Source: Apricaphanius iberus (taxonomy: Eukaryota > Chordata > Actinopteri > Cyprinodontiformes > Aphaniidae). From it: a DNA stretch of 64,000 nt. The translations under genes and the position numbers were made by a program. The stretch lies in contig JAPXFQ010001789.1 of NCBI GenBank assembly GCA_028564705.1, forward strand, positions 310,001 to 374,000, given 5' to 3'. A model generated the notes under the pieces. The model saw only the letters and a program-made list of their open reading frames with translations, was not told the origin of the DNA and did no database searches. This document shows, piece after piece, positions 58,901 through 64,000 of the stretch (its first letter is position 1; every line of letters begins with the position of its first letter).

Positions 58901-61900
58901 CCGTCCGTTCAGGATGGAACAACCGTAGTCGTGTGTGTGCTTGTTTGTGTCATTTACTCTGTATGTGTGGAACAATGGTAGACTCTGGCGCTCCAGGTGT
59001 CTCCGAAGACGCGGCCCGGACGGTGGGATCAGACCCTGGAAACTCCGGCGGTACTCCGTTTCCGTGGAAACGGTGTTCTTCTTAAAGGGTGGGACAGACC
59101 TGCTGCTGGAGTGCAACACCTGTAAGGTTGGGTCAGAGAAGGACAGCAACTTAACAACCGCTGAGAAACCTTCAAACACCTTCGATTTCATAGGTGTAGA
59201 TGAGGCTAGTGTGCTGCCATCATGTGGAGAACCATGAGAATTACACTGGGGAAAAAACGAGACCAATGGAGGTAGAAATAATTGGTTCTGGGTTTTATAT
59301 AATATAATTTATACTTTATTTTCTTATTCTTTCAAAACAACATTACAAACAAAGAATGCATAAGAATTAGTAATCAAATTACATCCTAAAAGAAACTAAA
59401 AGCAACTCTATCAGAGTCTACAGCTACATATTTTTAGACAGATATGTACAATTAAACAGCAGCATTATTACAGACATGCATCAGAAGAGAAACATCACTC
59501 AAACTGTAATCATTTTTTGTTAGATAACACAATTAAAATATAAATTAGTACATTTATTTTATTTAGTCAATGAGAAAAACATCATCTGCCTGCATAAAAG
59601 CAACGATTTCCCCCCAAAAAACAGTCAAAGTTTCTAATTTGTGCAGTGATGTAAATAATTGTTTTATGTTAAAAACGCTGACCCCTGGTGGTCTAGTCAG
59701 GCTGAAACATTTGCTGCATTTTTCATCTTCAAAGTCTAATTGAGATAAAGATCTGCTTCAGGAAATAGTGGCAAAGATGGTGACAAACTGATGCACGTGA
59801 AAGTTTATAGTAGCTCAACACGATTAAGAGTAGGCGAACCGTATCTGGAGGCTCGATCTCTGACGACGGGACCTTTTTATATAATTAAAGCAACGGTTAA
59901 AAACTTAAAAGTTTAATTAGAGGTGAGGCTCTCTTTTTCACTGGTTCCAGACACATTTTCTAGATTTATATAAAGTTTTCATTTTCATCCAACTCTCCCA
60001 TAAAGTATATGACTTCTCTCTGTGTTCACATTAACATTCCTGAAATTTCCGCCCGAGATGTTTTAAAAACCCATAACGAAATAAAAATCAAAGCTATTCT
60101 TGAACCATCTGGAGCAGAGATGTGGTTTGGGTCTCTTTCTCCAACAACACTCAGAACACGTCTAAATTCTATTTTTACCAATTAATATCATTTTTCAATA
60201 GAGCTTGCGATTACGCTTTGCATTCTTGGACGTGGGGGACATTTTGGTAGCGGAAAAGGGGAAAACAAATCGCACATAGCAGAGAAGAAGCAGAGTTGGG
60301 AGAAAAAGTAATATAGAATATGTTAAAATGCCCAAAAGGATACAGAACATACATGGGTACGCTAAAAAGGAAAACCAGGGAGCGGTATATTGACAAAATC
60401 AGTATTATAAACTGTTTGGATCCAAAAGACCGGAGCATCAACAATTACTTTTTGCCACAAGTGTGCATCCCAGACATCTTTGGTTGCTTTGTTTGTGGTG
60501 TGAGCGCTTACACTTTAGACATGATCCAAAGCTACGTGTGCCGTTTTCAAACGGATGAGATCAGGAGCAAACTCTGAGAACGTAGTAATCTGGACAAAGG
60601 AAAAGTAAGCTGCGCTCCAATAGAAACCTGTAGCGCTAACAAAATTCACACGTATTTTTCATAATGTGTTTCAAAGGTGTTTAGATGTGATATGCTACTG
60701 TAGTTTTTATGCAAGTTATTTACAGTACAGACCAAAAGTTTGGACACACCTTCTAATTCAATGTGTTTTCTTTATTTTCATGACTACATTGTAGATTCTC
60801 AATTAAGGGCATCACAACTATGAATGACCACATAATGTATTGAATTACTGTCTGTAATTAAACAAAAGCGGTGAAATAACTGAATAAATGTTATATTTTA
60901 GATTCCTCAAAGTAGCCACCATTTGCTCTGATTACTGATTGCTTTGCGTTCTCTTGAGCTTCTAGAGGTAGTCACCAGAAATGGTTTTCCAACAGTCTTG
61001 AAGGAGTTCCCAGAGATGCTTAGTACTTGTTGGTCCTTTTGCCTTCACTCTGTAGTTCAGCTCACCCCAAATCATCTCCATCGGGTTCAGGTCCGGTGAC
61101 TTTGGAGGCCAGATTATTTCAGACGTTTTTGGAGAAGTACTACATAATTCCATGTGTTCATTCATAGTTTTGATGCCTTCAGTGGGAATCTACAATGTAA
61201 ATAGTCATGAAAATAACGAAAACGCACTGAATGAGAAGGTTTGTCCAAACTTTTGGTCTGTACTGTATACACAGAGAGGGCGGAAGTGTGCTGGACCTGT
61301 CAGTGATGATGGGTGTCTCATATCGTATAATCTCCGCGTGGCCCAGTAGCGATGAAGCCCAATCCGGATGAAGGTAGTAACAATTGTCATCCCATAGAAG
61401 TAGTGTAGCAGAAGTTATGTTTCAGTGCGTCTGCATTAGCCTACGGGTGGTAGCTTCTGTATGTTTTGGTTTGCGTGTCGAACCAAATTGGACTTCTCTT
61501 AATCTGACTAATGCACCAGGATAATGAGGTTTGAAAACTGAATTTTTTGCATGTAAACTCCAGCCGAGCTATTCAGAGGAAGCGACAAGACCGCGGAATA
61601 ATACCGGCACACAGACCATCAATTATCATTATACTGCGCCACGATTGGTTCAAAAGACACATGAAGAATGACAACAGAAGTTAGGATTAAAACACAAGGG
61701 GAAGCACTGAAAAAGAAGCAATTTATATTGGCTTTCAGCTGCGGGTTATGTTGGATTGTGAACGTCAGATATGCTGTAGACACATTTTTTTAGGATATTA
61801 ATGGGTCCTCTGTGGACATAAAAACCGATTTGCCTGAGATGGCTCAGTTCTGTCAATTATATGAGGCTACCAACGGTGGGTCAGGTGGTATTTTTCTGAG

Positions 61901-62843
61901 TGGATTGGTAAAAGCCTTTGGTGTGTCTATAGTTATGATTGTATCTTTGATTGGCATATAGTATTGGAAAAAGAATCTTCATTTTTCAATCATGTAATAT
62001 GTATATGTACATAGAAAAGGTGTTGCAAAAAAAAGAAATTTTGACCTGGAAGTACACTAGGAAGAACCATTAGGGGTCAAAATTTGAAGAGACTGAAGTC
62101 ATGACCTTTACAGGTTTAAACTGAATATGTTCGTAACAGCCTCATTTTCAAGAAAATGTTTATTTTTACCTTAGAGCTCTACGATGGAAATGAGAACAAC
62201 CTTCTATGACACAATGAGGGTGTTGGATGTGTACAGCTGCTTGCTCTCACCGATACTAAGACATTTCAATCAATCAATCAAACTTTATTTATAAAGCGCA
62301 TTTCAAACACAGTTTCTTAAAGTGCTTTACAGATTTAAAAGGACCCCGCAACCCCCCCTTCAAAAACCAAAAATCATCAGCATCATCTCAACTATATATC
62401 TCACCTGCTCTGCAGTCAACAATGGTGACGCTCCAGGTACCGGCTTCTTCCAGCCAAACTGTCTATGGTACTCTGACCTGTGACCTCCAGGCCTCCCCCC
62501 TGCCTTCCACAACATCGTCTGGTCCACCTGCAACACAGGGCAATGAAATCCTGCTGGTTCCTCATGTTTGAGTGAGAAGTTCAGGTTTCAGGTGGTCTTA
62601 CCTGGTTACCTAGCTTCTCTTCAGGCAATGGAGCCATCACAGGTCTACTGGGCTCAGATTTTCCATCATTCATTTGCCTCAAAAAGGAACCCGGTTCTGG
62701 TTTTGGTGGAGGTTGAATGTCTGCAGAAGGTCTCGGTTCTGATAGAGACTCAGGTTTCTGTGCAGATCCAGAAACCTTTGGTGGTTTGGAGTCCCTCAGA
62801 GGTGGATTCCTTTGTGCTGAGATGCTCCTAGAAGCTAAAGAAT
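37870..62843 (-). CDS. mdm1: MDM1 nuclear/centriolar microtubule-binding protein (11 exons; 5' end outside the window)
   Basis: Exons on the minus strand are 62843-62602, 62527-62405, 59119-58958, 58780-58650, 58381-58294, 46266-46052, 45974-45855, 41821-41713, 40029-39771, 38126-38064 and 37979-37870. They give about 540 codons. Recognition rests on blocks I know from vertebrate MDM1: [90 protein letters not shown] and RRENFWGK before the stop. The repeated (S/T)EYxxxF motifs are the microtubule-binding repeats. MDM1 binds microtubules, sits at centrioles and restrains centriole duplication. The first exons (about 70 residues in mammals) are to the right of the window. Two junctions around exon 41713-41821 do not agree in phase. 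Confidence 0.93.
38064..38126 (-). CDS. mdm1: mdm1 penultimate exon
   Basis: Acceptor ttctttttag, donor gtgaagct, 63 nt, phase 1 in and 1 out. It reads [20 protein letters not shown] and joins as SDEDDRLS to the last exon, matching NDEDEDRLS in mammals. Confidence 0.85.
38750..38830. repeat. Solo inverted-repeat arm of the CAGGTGAAACT element family
   Basis: The words 'gtttcactgattaaggtttacagctaatg' (in two parts), 'aaaaccctaaaat' and 'gaatatt' match the inner part of the right arm of the element at 30414-33211. Only one arm is present. Confidence 0.45.
38868..39745 (-). mobile_element. L2-type LINE with inverted 5' half (twin priming)
   Basis: From 38868 to about 39390 the minus strand carries the element's 3' tail and C-terminal frame relics ([24 protein letters not shown]). 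From about 39393 to 39745 the plus strand carries the upstream part: [32 protein letters not shown] and a damaged YADD region ([11 protein letters not shown]). The order and the inversion of the 5' part are what twin priming produces. It lies in the mdm1 intron between exons 39771 and 38126. Confidence 0.75.
39771..40029 (-). CDS. mdm1: mdm1 exon (proline-rich, ends HPDFQHN)
   Basis: Acceptor ttggctgtccag, donor gtgagctt, 259 nt, phase 0 in and 1 out. It reads [19 protein letters not shown], a long S/P/K-rich segment, then [15 protein letters not shown]. Mammals have RRIQGSLRDPEFQHN. The donor lies about 25 bp from the outer end of a twin-primed L2 insertion. Confidence 0.9.
41713..41821 (-). 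CDS. mdm1: mdm1 exon ([11 protein letters not shown])
   Basis: The acceptor is taken as ctttcag and the donor is gtaaacac. The exon has 109 nt, phase 0 in and 1 out. The frame is fixed by GRLPTPKLK and [11 protein letters not shown], near-identical to mammalian MDM1. Another frame is also open here but does not match. Neither the upstream exon (ends phase 2) nor the downstream exon (starts phase 0) joins it directly, so short exons on either side are missing or the frame is damaged. Confidence 0.8.
42664..42740 (+). mobile_element. End of a hAT-like element into which the Tc1 element inserted
   Basis: The text 'gggatgtgtattggcaagaa', 'tctagtgatacatgtatcac', 'aatacaggggtgacaatac' resembles the subterminal part of non-autonomous fish hAT elements with gatacg-type repeats. 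Related text ('aatattgtgacataaaatac', 'atattgggatatcagtatc') resumes at 44625-44675, after the Tc1 element, so the latter may have landed inside it. A matching far end was not identified. Confidence 0.4.
43000..44617 (-). mobile_element. Apparently complete Tc1-like (DD38E) transposon
   Basis: A 1618-bp element flanked by TA on both sides (42998-42999 and 44618-44619). The 27-bp terminal inverted repeats begin CACTACCGTTCAAAAGTTTG (43000-43026 and 44591-44617) and are perfect complements. The single uninterrupted transposase gene occupies 43162-44205 on the minus strand. Intact ends, TA duplication and an unbroken frame suggest a young, possibly mobile copy. It lies in an mdm1 intron in the sense orientation. 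Confidence 0.95.
43162..44205 (-). CDS. Tc1-family transposase, DD38E type, intact
   Basis: The protein has 347 residues from a clear ATG to a stop, full length for the family. The N-terminal paired-like helix-turn-helix (about 1-110) contains SMREIAKKL and a GRPR hook (59-62). The catalytic domain shows TDESKF with D154, the glycine-rich [13 protein letters not shown] (188-199), QQDNDPKHT with D244, and [11 protein letters not shown] with E283. D244 and E283 are separated by 38 residues because of a four-residue insertion (around KKQAAGIL). This matches the DD38E 'Intruder' sister group of Tc1 rather than DD34E. The enzyme cuts at the terminal repeats and inserts at TA. No stop, frameshift or lost catalytic residue is seen. 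Confidence 0.95.
   Translation of the reverse strand: MARKRELSSETRQSILVLRNEGYSMREIAKKLKISYNGVYYSLQRTAQTGSNQSRKRSGRPRCTTEQEDKYIRVSSLRNRRLTGPQLASSLNSTRKTPVSTSTVKRRLRDSGLQGRVAKKKPYLRLANKRKRLRWAKEHRHWTEEDWKKVLWTDESKFEVFGSQRRTFVRRRTTEKMLEECLTPSVKHGGGNVMVWGCFGAGKVGDLYRVKGILNKEGYHSILQRHAIPSGQRLIGANFILQQDNDPKHTSKLCKNYLEKKQAAGILSVMEWPAQSPDLNPVELLWEQLDRMVRKKCPSNQSKLWELLLEAWGAISPDYLNKLTARMPKVCNAVIAANGGFFDESKV
45030..45578. mobile_element. PIF/Harbinger-like MITE
   Basis: A 549-bp element with ends GGCTACGTCCACACTAA and, inverted, TTAGTGTGGACGTGGCC, flanked by TTA on both sides (45027-45029 and 45579-45581), the 3-bp duplication of PIF/Harbinger transposases. A copy of 'ccttagtgtggacg' occurs again internally near 45500. 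It contains no transposase, lies in an mdm1 intron and is non-autonomous. Confidence 0.8.
45855..45974 (-). CDS. mdm1: mdm1 exon (TAWGEETD)
   Basis: The acceptor is ctggtcactccag and the donor is gtaggt. The exon has 120 nt, phase 2 in and 2 out. It reads [20 protein letters not shown] and ends [11 protein letters not shown], comparable to RRRLAWDTENTSED in mammals. Several AG dinucleotides lie close together, so the acceptor could shift by 9-24 nt. Confidence 0.75.
46052..46266 (-). CDS. mdm1: mdm1 exon with the VKELR / [10 protein letters not shown] block
   Basis: Acceptor tttttccaccaag, donor gtgaggaa, 215 nt, phase 0 in and 2 out. It starts [20 protein letters not shown], continues [18 protein letters not shown] and ends VEALDLA. 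This is the most conserved part of MDM1 (VKELREKAEFYRKR, FSRDHLNQIL, ALDLAG). Confidence 0.95.
47144..47206 (+). mobile_element. L2-type LINE tail fragment
   Basis: The words 'aatcatgtaaggcaccttga' and 'aaaagtgtgccatacaaata' then 'taattgcctt' match the 3' terminus of the L2 copies at 4514 and 32578. Only about 60 bp remain. Confidence 0.7.
48690..49560 (-). mobile_element. Probable DNA-transposon relic (Tc1/mariner-like)
   Basis: The plus-strand text includes phrases such as 'atcaccatgcttctcaac', 'ctgattcatcgctccaaaga' and 'ccagaaccccagaatcagctc'. This is the antisense of eroded transposase segments around the glycine-rich and second catalytic blocks seen in fish Tc1-like elements. No frame longer than fragments survives and no termini were found. 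Assignment is by resemblance only. Confidence 0.35.
50590..50870 (-). pseudogene. Tc1-like transposase relic with altered catalytic block
   Basis: On the minus strand the frame at 50598-50813 contains [17 protein letters not shown], corresponding to the [15 protein letters not shown] block that carries the second catalytic aspartate of Tc1 transposases. Here that aspartate is glutamate and the histidine/lysine context is lost. The surrounding sequence is short and broken, so this is a dead fragment. Confidence 0.6.
51427..51485 (+). mobile_element. 59-bp truncated tRNA-type SINE with target duplication
   Basis: The insert begins gggcgttgcatggtgtagtgg, a pol III A-box-like tRNA head, and stops without a B box or LINE tail. 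It is flanked by exact 10-bp copies of ggtgcaatcg (51417-51426 and 51486-51495). Removing it and one duplication restores continuous Tc1 text, so the boundaries are firm. Confidence 0.7.
51528..52063. mobile_element. hAT-type MITE rich in 'taacgttact' repeats
   Basis: The left end CAGTGATGCCAGTAAC and the right end ...GCGTGGCAGCACTA are inverted. Many 'gttact/agtaac' repeats lie inside. The flanks are cccacaat (51520-51527) and cccacaaa (52064-52071), an 8-bp target duplication with one change. It lies inside the Tc1 relic and is younger than it. Confidence 0.8.
52872..53110. repeat. Dispersed repeat related to 18490-18810
   Basis: It begins gggatgcaccaataccgatac, an end seen in non-autonomous fish hAT elements, and shares several blocks with the copy at 18490-18810. 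No right end or target duplication was found. Confidence 0.5.
53686..55340. mobile_element. hAT-like element split by an inverted-repeat element
   Basis: The left side 'agtgtcacaatctctatttt' with 'tatcgaaatcgattgaaatta' and the right side 'gaaatcgggacaccccc' look like inverted ends of one fish repeat family (gtgtcacgat-type). Element copy B (54190-54964) occupies the middle. The exact outer termini and target duplication could not be set, so the coordinates are approximate. Confidence 0.45.
54190..54964 (-). mobile_element. Terminal-inverted-repeat DNA element, copy B
   Basis: The 775-bp minus-strand copy of the element at 2813-3552 has ends GCTGCATTCACACCG and CGGTCTGAATGCAGC, almost perfect complements. 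Read on the minus strand it shows the same internal landmarks (aacggatgaagtttgac, ccaccatagttcagaacg reversed). It has no coding frame of its own. Confidence 0.7.
57400..57971 (-). mobile_element. Internally deleted Tc1-like element
   Basis: Its right terminus (aatcggtgactgccaaacac ... gcaccgctg, followed by TA) and the inner 'acagttgaagtgtacctatg' match the inverted repeat of the Tc1-like element at 63453-64000. On the minus strand at 57520-57600 the N-terminal transposase codons [20 protein letters not shown] can be read, the same block as in that element. The catalytic domain is missing. Confidence 0.75.
57990..58108 (-). repeat. Solo Tc1-like terminal repeat
   Basis: The complement reads tgtgggggaaataagtatttgat, a terminal repeat of the 'CAGTGGGG...AAGTATTT' Tc1-like group, next to the deleted element at 57400-57971. 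No transposase or second end is seen. Confidence 0.5.
58294..58381 (-). CDS. mdm1: mdm1 exon with a TEYQSSF repeat
   Basis: Acceptor gtccgacag, donor gtcagagt, 88 nt, phase 2 in and 0 out. It reads [20 protein letters not shown] and ends DDIAEQ, corresponding to KVNSEYRAKFLSP in mammals. It is followed by a 12-kb intron (58293-46267) full of mobile elements. Confidence 0.9.
58650..58780 (-). CDS. mdm1: mdm1 exon (basic/proline linker)
   Basis: The acceptor ttttttctactgcag is strong. The donor chosen is gtgtgttcg at 58649, not the nearer gtgcag, because only it gives phase 2 and keeps the next exon in frame. The exon has 131 nt and ends [10 protein letters not shown]. Confidence 0.8.
58958..59119 (-). 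CDS. mdm1: mdm1 exon with a TEYRRSF repeat
   Basis: Acceptor ccttacag, donor gtaaatga, 162 nt, phase 0 at both ends. It reads [20 protein letters not shown] and [10 protein letters not shown], then [10 protein letters not shown]. Mammalian MDM1 has VPPFKGNSVIHETEYKRNFKGL in the same place. Confidence 0.92.
60320..60577 (+). CDS. Fragment of a transposon-type protein (KARERYxxKI family)
   Basis: The 85-codon frame contains [36 protein letters not shown] and [16 protein letters not shown] recall this arrangement, (R)ERYxxKIxxIxxDPxx...LPxVxYPDixxYLVxxxSAYTxExxxxYK, from the N-terminus of large repeat-encoded fish proteins with SWIM zinc fingers and YqaJ-type nuclease domains. Here it stops after the SAYT block, before any zinc finger or nuclease. 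It is in an mdm1 intron, opposite strand, without an evident promoter. It is most likely a truncated, dead transposon gene. Confidence 0.45.
   Translation: MLKCPKGYRTYMGTLKRKTRERYIDKISIINCLDPKDRSINNYFLPQVCIPDIFGCFVCGVSAYTLDMIQSYVCRFQTDEIRSKL
60723..61265 (-). mobile_element. Internally deleted Tc1-like element (543 bp)
   Basis: The ends CAGTACAGACCAAAAGTTTG and, inverted, CAAACTTTTGGTCTGTACTG are flanked by TA (60721-60722, 61266-61267). The inverted arms extend about 110 bp (to roughly 60836 and from 61156). The interior keeps only the last part of the transposase gene on the minus strand. It lies in an mdm1 intron. Confidence 0.9.
60860..61165 (-). pseudogene. C-terminal Tc1 transposase relic
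   Basis: The frame reads [20 protein letters not shown], keeping the final catalytic glutamate (PMEMIW), then [19 protein letters not shown]. After a frameshift the true end can still be followed as [14 protein letters not shown] to a TAA near 60897. Both aspartates and the DNA-binding domain are deleted. Confidence 0.85.
61400..61620. repeat. Fragment of a DNA element with TTTACATGCA-type end
   Basis: Contains 'gcatgtaaactccagc' near 61550 and 'taatctgactaatgcacc', similar in style to the nested element ending at 32960. A partner end was not found, so it is only a probable fragment. Confidence 0.3.
62265..62340 (-). mobile_element. LINE/SINE 3' tail fragment
   Basis: The text 'caatcaatcaaactttattt' followed by 'ataaagcgcatttcaaac' and 'aaagtgctttacagattt' is the reverse of a fish LINE tail ending in (TTGA)n. 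It lies about 60 bp downstream of the SEY-repeat exon donor of mdm1 and does not touch it. Confidence 0.6.
62405..62527 (-). CDS. mdm1: mdm1 exon with an SEY microtubule-binding repeat
   Basis: Acceptor tgtgttgcag, donor gtgagata, 123 nt, phase 0 at both ends. It encodes 41 residues with [20 protein letters not shown], aligning to the RxSEYQRQFVW repeat of mammalian MDM1, and ends TAEQ. Confidence 0.9.
62602..62843 (-). CDS. mdm1: mdm1 exon (proline/serine-rich, N-terminal third)
   Basis: The acceptor ttaaattacag lies at 62844 onward and the donor gtaagacc ends at 62601. The exon has 242 nt, needing one base from the previous exon, and reads 80 codons including [20 protein letters not shown] and EEKLGNQ. 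It is rich in P, S and K as in the linker of MDM1. The next intron is only 74 nt. Assignment rests mainly on the in-phase join to the well-matched next exon. Confidence 0.8.
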
Positions 62844-63452
62844 CTGTAATTTAAGGTAGAATCTTGATTTTTCTGATATTGCAGTGAGAAGATATGAAAC
62901 CAAGTATGCCTGACCCATCATAGAAACAATTTCTGACATTTAAAGGTCATGAACTATATAATACTCTATCTTTTTGAAAACACAGAGTTCCATATTCAAG
63001 CTGCACACAATCATTTTCTCCCACATCTGTTCCCTGCAACAGCTGGACAAAGAAAAAGACGGCAAAAACGAGCCAGTCAGAAAGGCCTCTCCAACGTCAC
63101 ACACAAAAAAAAAAATTCATTGCCCTGCCCACTTTTGCTTTAGGCCGCCCACGGGAAGGCTGGATTTGTTTTGCGGCCAGGAGAGAGCAGAGCATGTCGC
63201 CGCTAGTAGAAGCTAGCCATTAACAATCCATTTGGTCCTGTGCTGCTATTTCCACAAATAACACATCAGCATTGCATTTTTTCCCAAGCGAGAAGAACGG
63301 AGGAAGAAACTGTTGGAATATGTCTTTAGAGCCCCACCACCAAAGTTAGTTAGGTTAGTCATTTGTTCAAAGGCAGCGTAGGACTTCCATTGGTGTTAGC
63401 CAATCAGAGTTTTAATCCTACCCCAGAAATAATTTCACCCAGTTTGAATATA

Positions 63453-64000
63453 CAGTGGGGCAAAAAAGTATTTAGTCAGCCACCGATTGTGCAAGTTCTC
63501 CCACTTAAAATAATGATAGAGGTCAGTAATTTTGATCATAGGTACACTTCAACTGTGAGAAAAAAAAAGATTTGTGGGAAAAAAAATCCAGGAATTCACA
63601 TTGTAGGATTTTTAAAGAATTTATTTGTAAATTATGGTGGAAAATAAGTATTTGGTCACTTCAAACAAGGAAGATCTCTGGCTCTCACAGACCTGTAACT
63701 TCTTCTTTAAGAAGCTCTTCTGTCCTCCACTCGTTACCTGTATTAATGGCACCTGTTTGAACTCGTTATCTGTATAAAAGACACCTGTCCACAGCCTCAA
63801 ACAGTCAGACTCCAAACTCCACTATGGCCACGACCAAAGAGCTTTCGAAGGACACCAGGAAAAGAATTGTAGACCTGCACCAGACTGGAAAGAGTGAATC
63901 TACAATAGGCAAGCAGCTTGGTGTGAAAAAACCAACTGTGGGAGCAATTATCAGAAAATGGAAGACATACAAGACGACTGATAATCTCCCTCGATCTGGG
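63453..64000 (+). mobile_element. Tc1-like transposon cut by the window edge
   Basis: The left end CAGTGGGGCAAAAAAGTATT starts after TA (63451-63452). The characteristic inner repeat block with 'ataggtacacttcaactgtg' follows, then the transposase start at 63824. It is the better-preserved relative of the deletion derivative at 57400-57971. The right half lies outside the window. Confidence 0.85.
63824..64000 (+). CDS. Tc1-like transposase N-terminus (partial)
   Basis: From ATG at 63824, 59 codons are open to the window edge: [20 protein letters not shown], then [20 protein letters not shown] and NLPRSG. This is the first helix-turn-helix of the paired-like DNA-binding domain of Tc1 transposases. 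The N-terminal part is undamaged; the catalytic domain is outside the window, so intactness is unknown. Confidence 0.85.
   Translation, partial: MATTKELSKDTRKRIVDLHQTGKSESTIGKQLGVKKPTVGAIIRKWKTYKTTDNLPRSG

Noticed and set aside
1..64000. CRISPR array, operon, riboswitch or prophage structure
   Set aside because: No regularly spaced direct repeats, clustered unspliced genes or phage-type genes are seen. The split genes and fish mobile elements identify a vertebrate chromosome.

Overview
This window looks like a chromosomal segment of a teleost fish, probably a spiny-rayed (percomorph) species. The base composition is AT-rich, the genes are split by GT-AG introns, and most of the DNA is a mosaic of fish-type mobile elements (Tc1/mariner, hAT, PIF/Harbinger-like, L2-type LINEs, RTE/Rex3-like tails, tRNA-derived SINEs). 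There is no sign of bacterial or viral organisation.

Two protein-coding genes can be read, both on the minus strand. The first is a complete five-exon cytokine gene, il22 (21924-23095, 186 codons), with a TATA box upstream and an AU-rich 3' region. The second is mdm1 (37870 to beyond 62843; 11 exons seen, the 5' exons lie past the right edge). mdm1 encodes a microtubule- and centriole-associated protein, recognised from its SEY/TEY repeats, its VKELR block and its carboxy end. The pair reproduces the conserved vertebrate order MDM1-IL22(-IL26-IFNG). By that order il26 and ifng should lie to the left, but I could not recognise them in 1-21.9 kb.

Layout. 1-3.7 kb: unassigned DNA and a terminal-inverted-repeat element. 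3.75-7.08 kb: a hAT-type element with an exact 8-bp target duplication, interrupted by a 2.5-kb L2 LINE. 7-12.4 kb: AT-rich, no clear gene. 12.44-13.44 kb: a second hAT element. 14.75-15.94 kb: a fish repeat carrying a foldback element. 19.9-20.3 kb: two exon-like blocks of an unknown gene. 21.9-23.3 kb: il22. 25-27 kb: a Rex3-like tail and a SINE, both with clean target duplications. 30.4-33.2 kb: several elements nested in one another. 34-37.6 kb: a LINE relic and a second copy of the 15-kb repeat, this one split by a hAT element.

37.9-62.8 kb is mdm1. Its introns hold a twin-primed L2, an apparently intact Tc1-like element with a DD38E transposase, a Harbinger-like MITE, several Tc1 relics and more nested hAT and SINE insertions. 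The window ends inside another Tc1-like element whose transposase N-terminus is open.

The two host genes are related by position only: one is a secreted mucosal-immunity cytokine and the other a cytoskeletal protein. The most distinctive content is the preserved order of insertions, readable from target duplications and one paralogous empty site. The window also holds a potentially active DD38E transposon and a few unidentified exon-like reading frames near il22. I see no wholly new biological system that I can defend.
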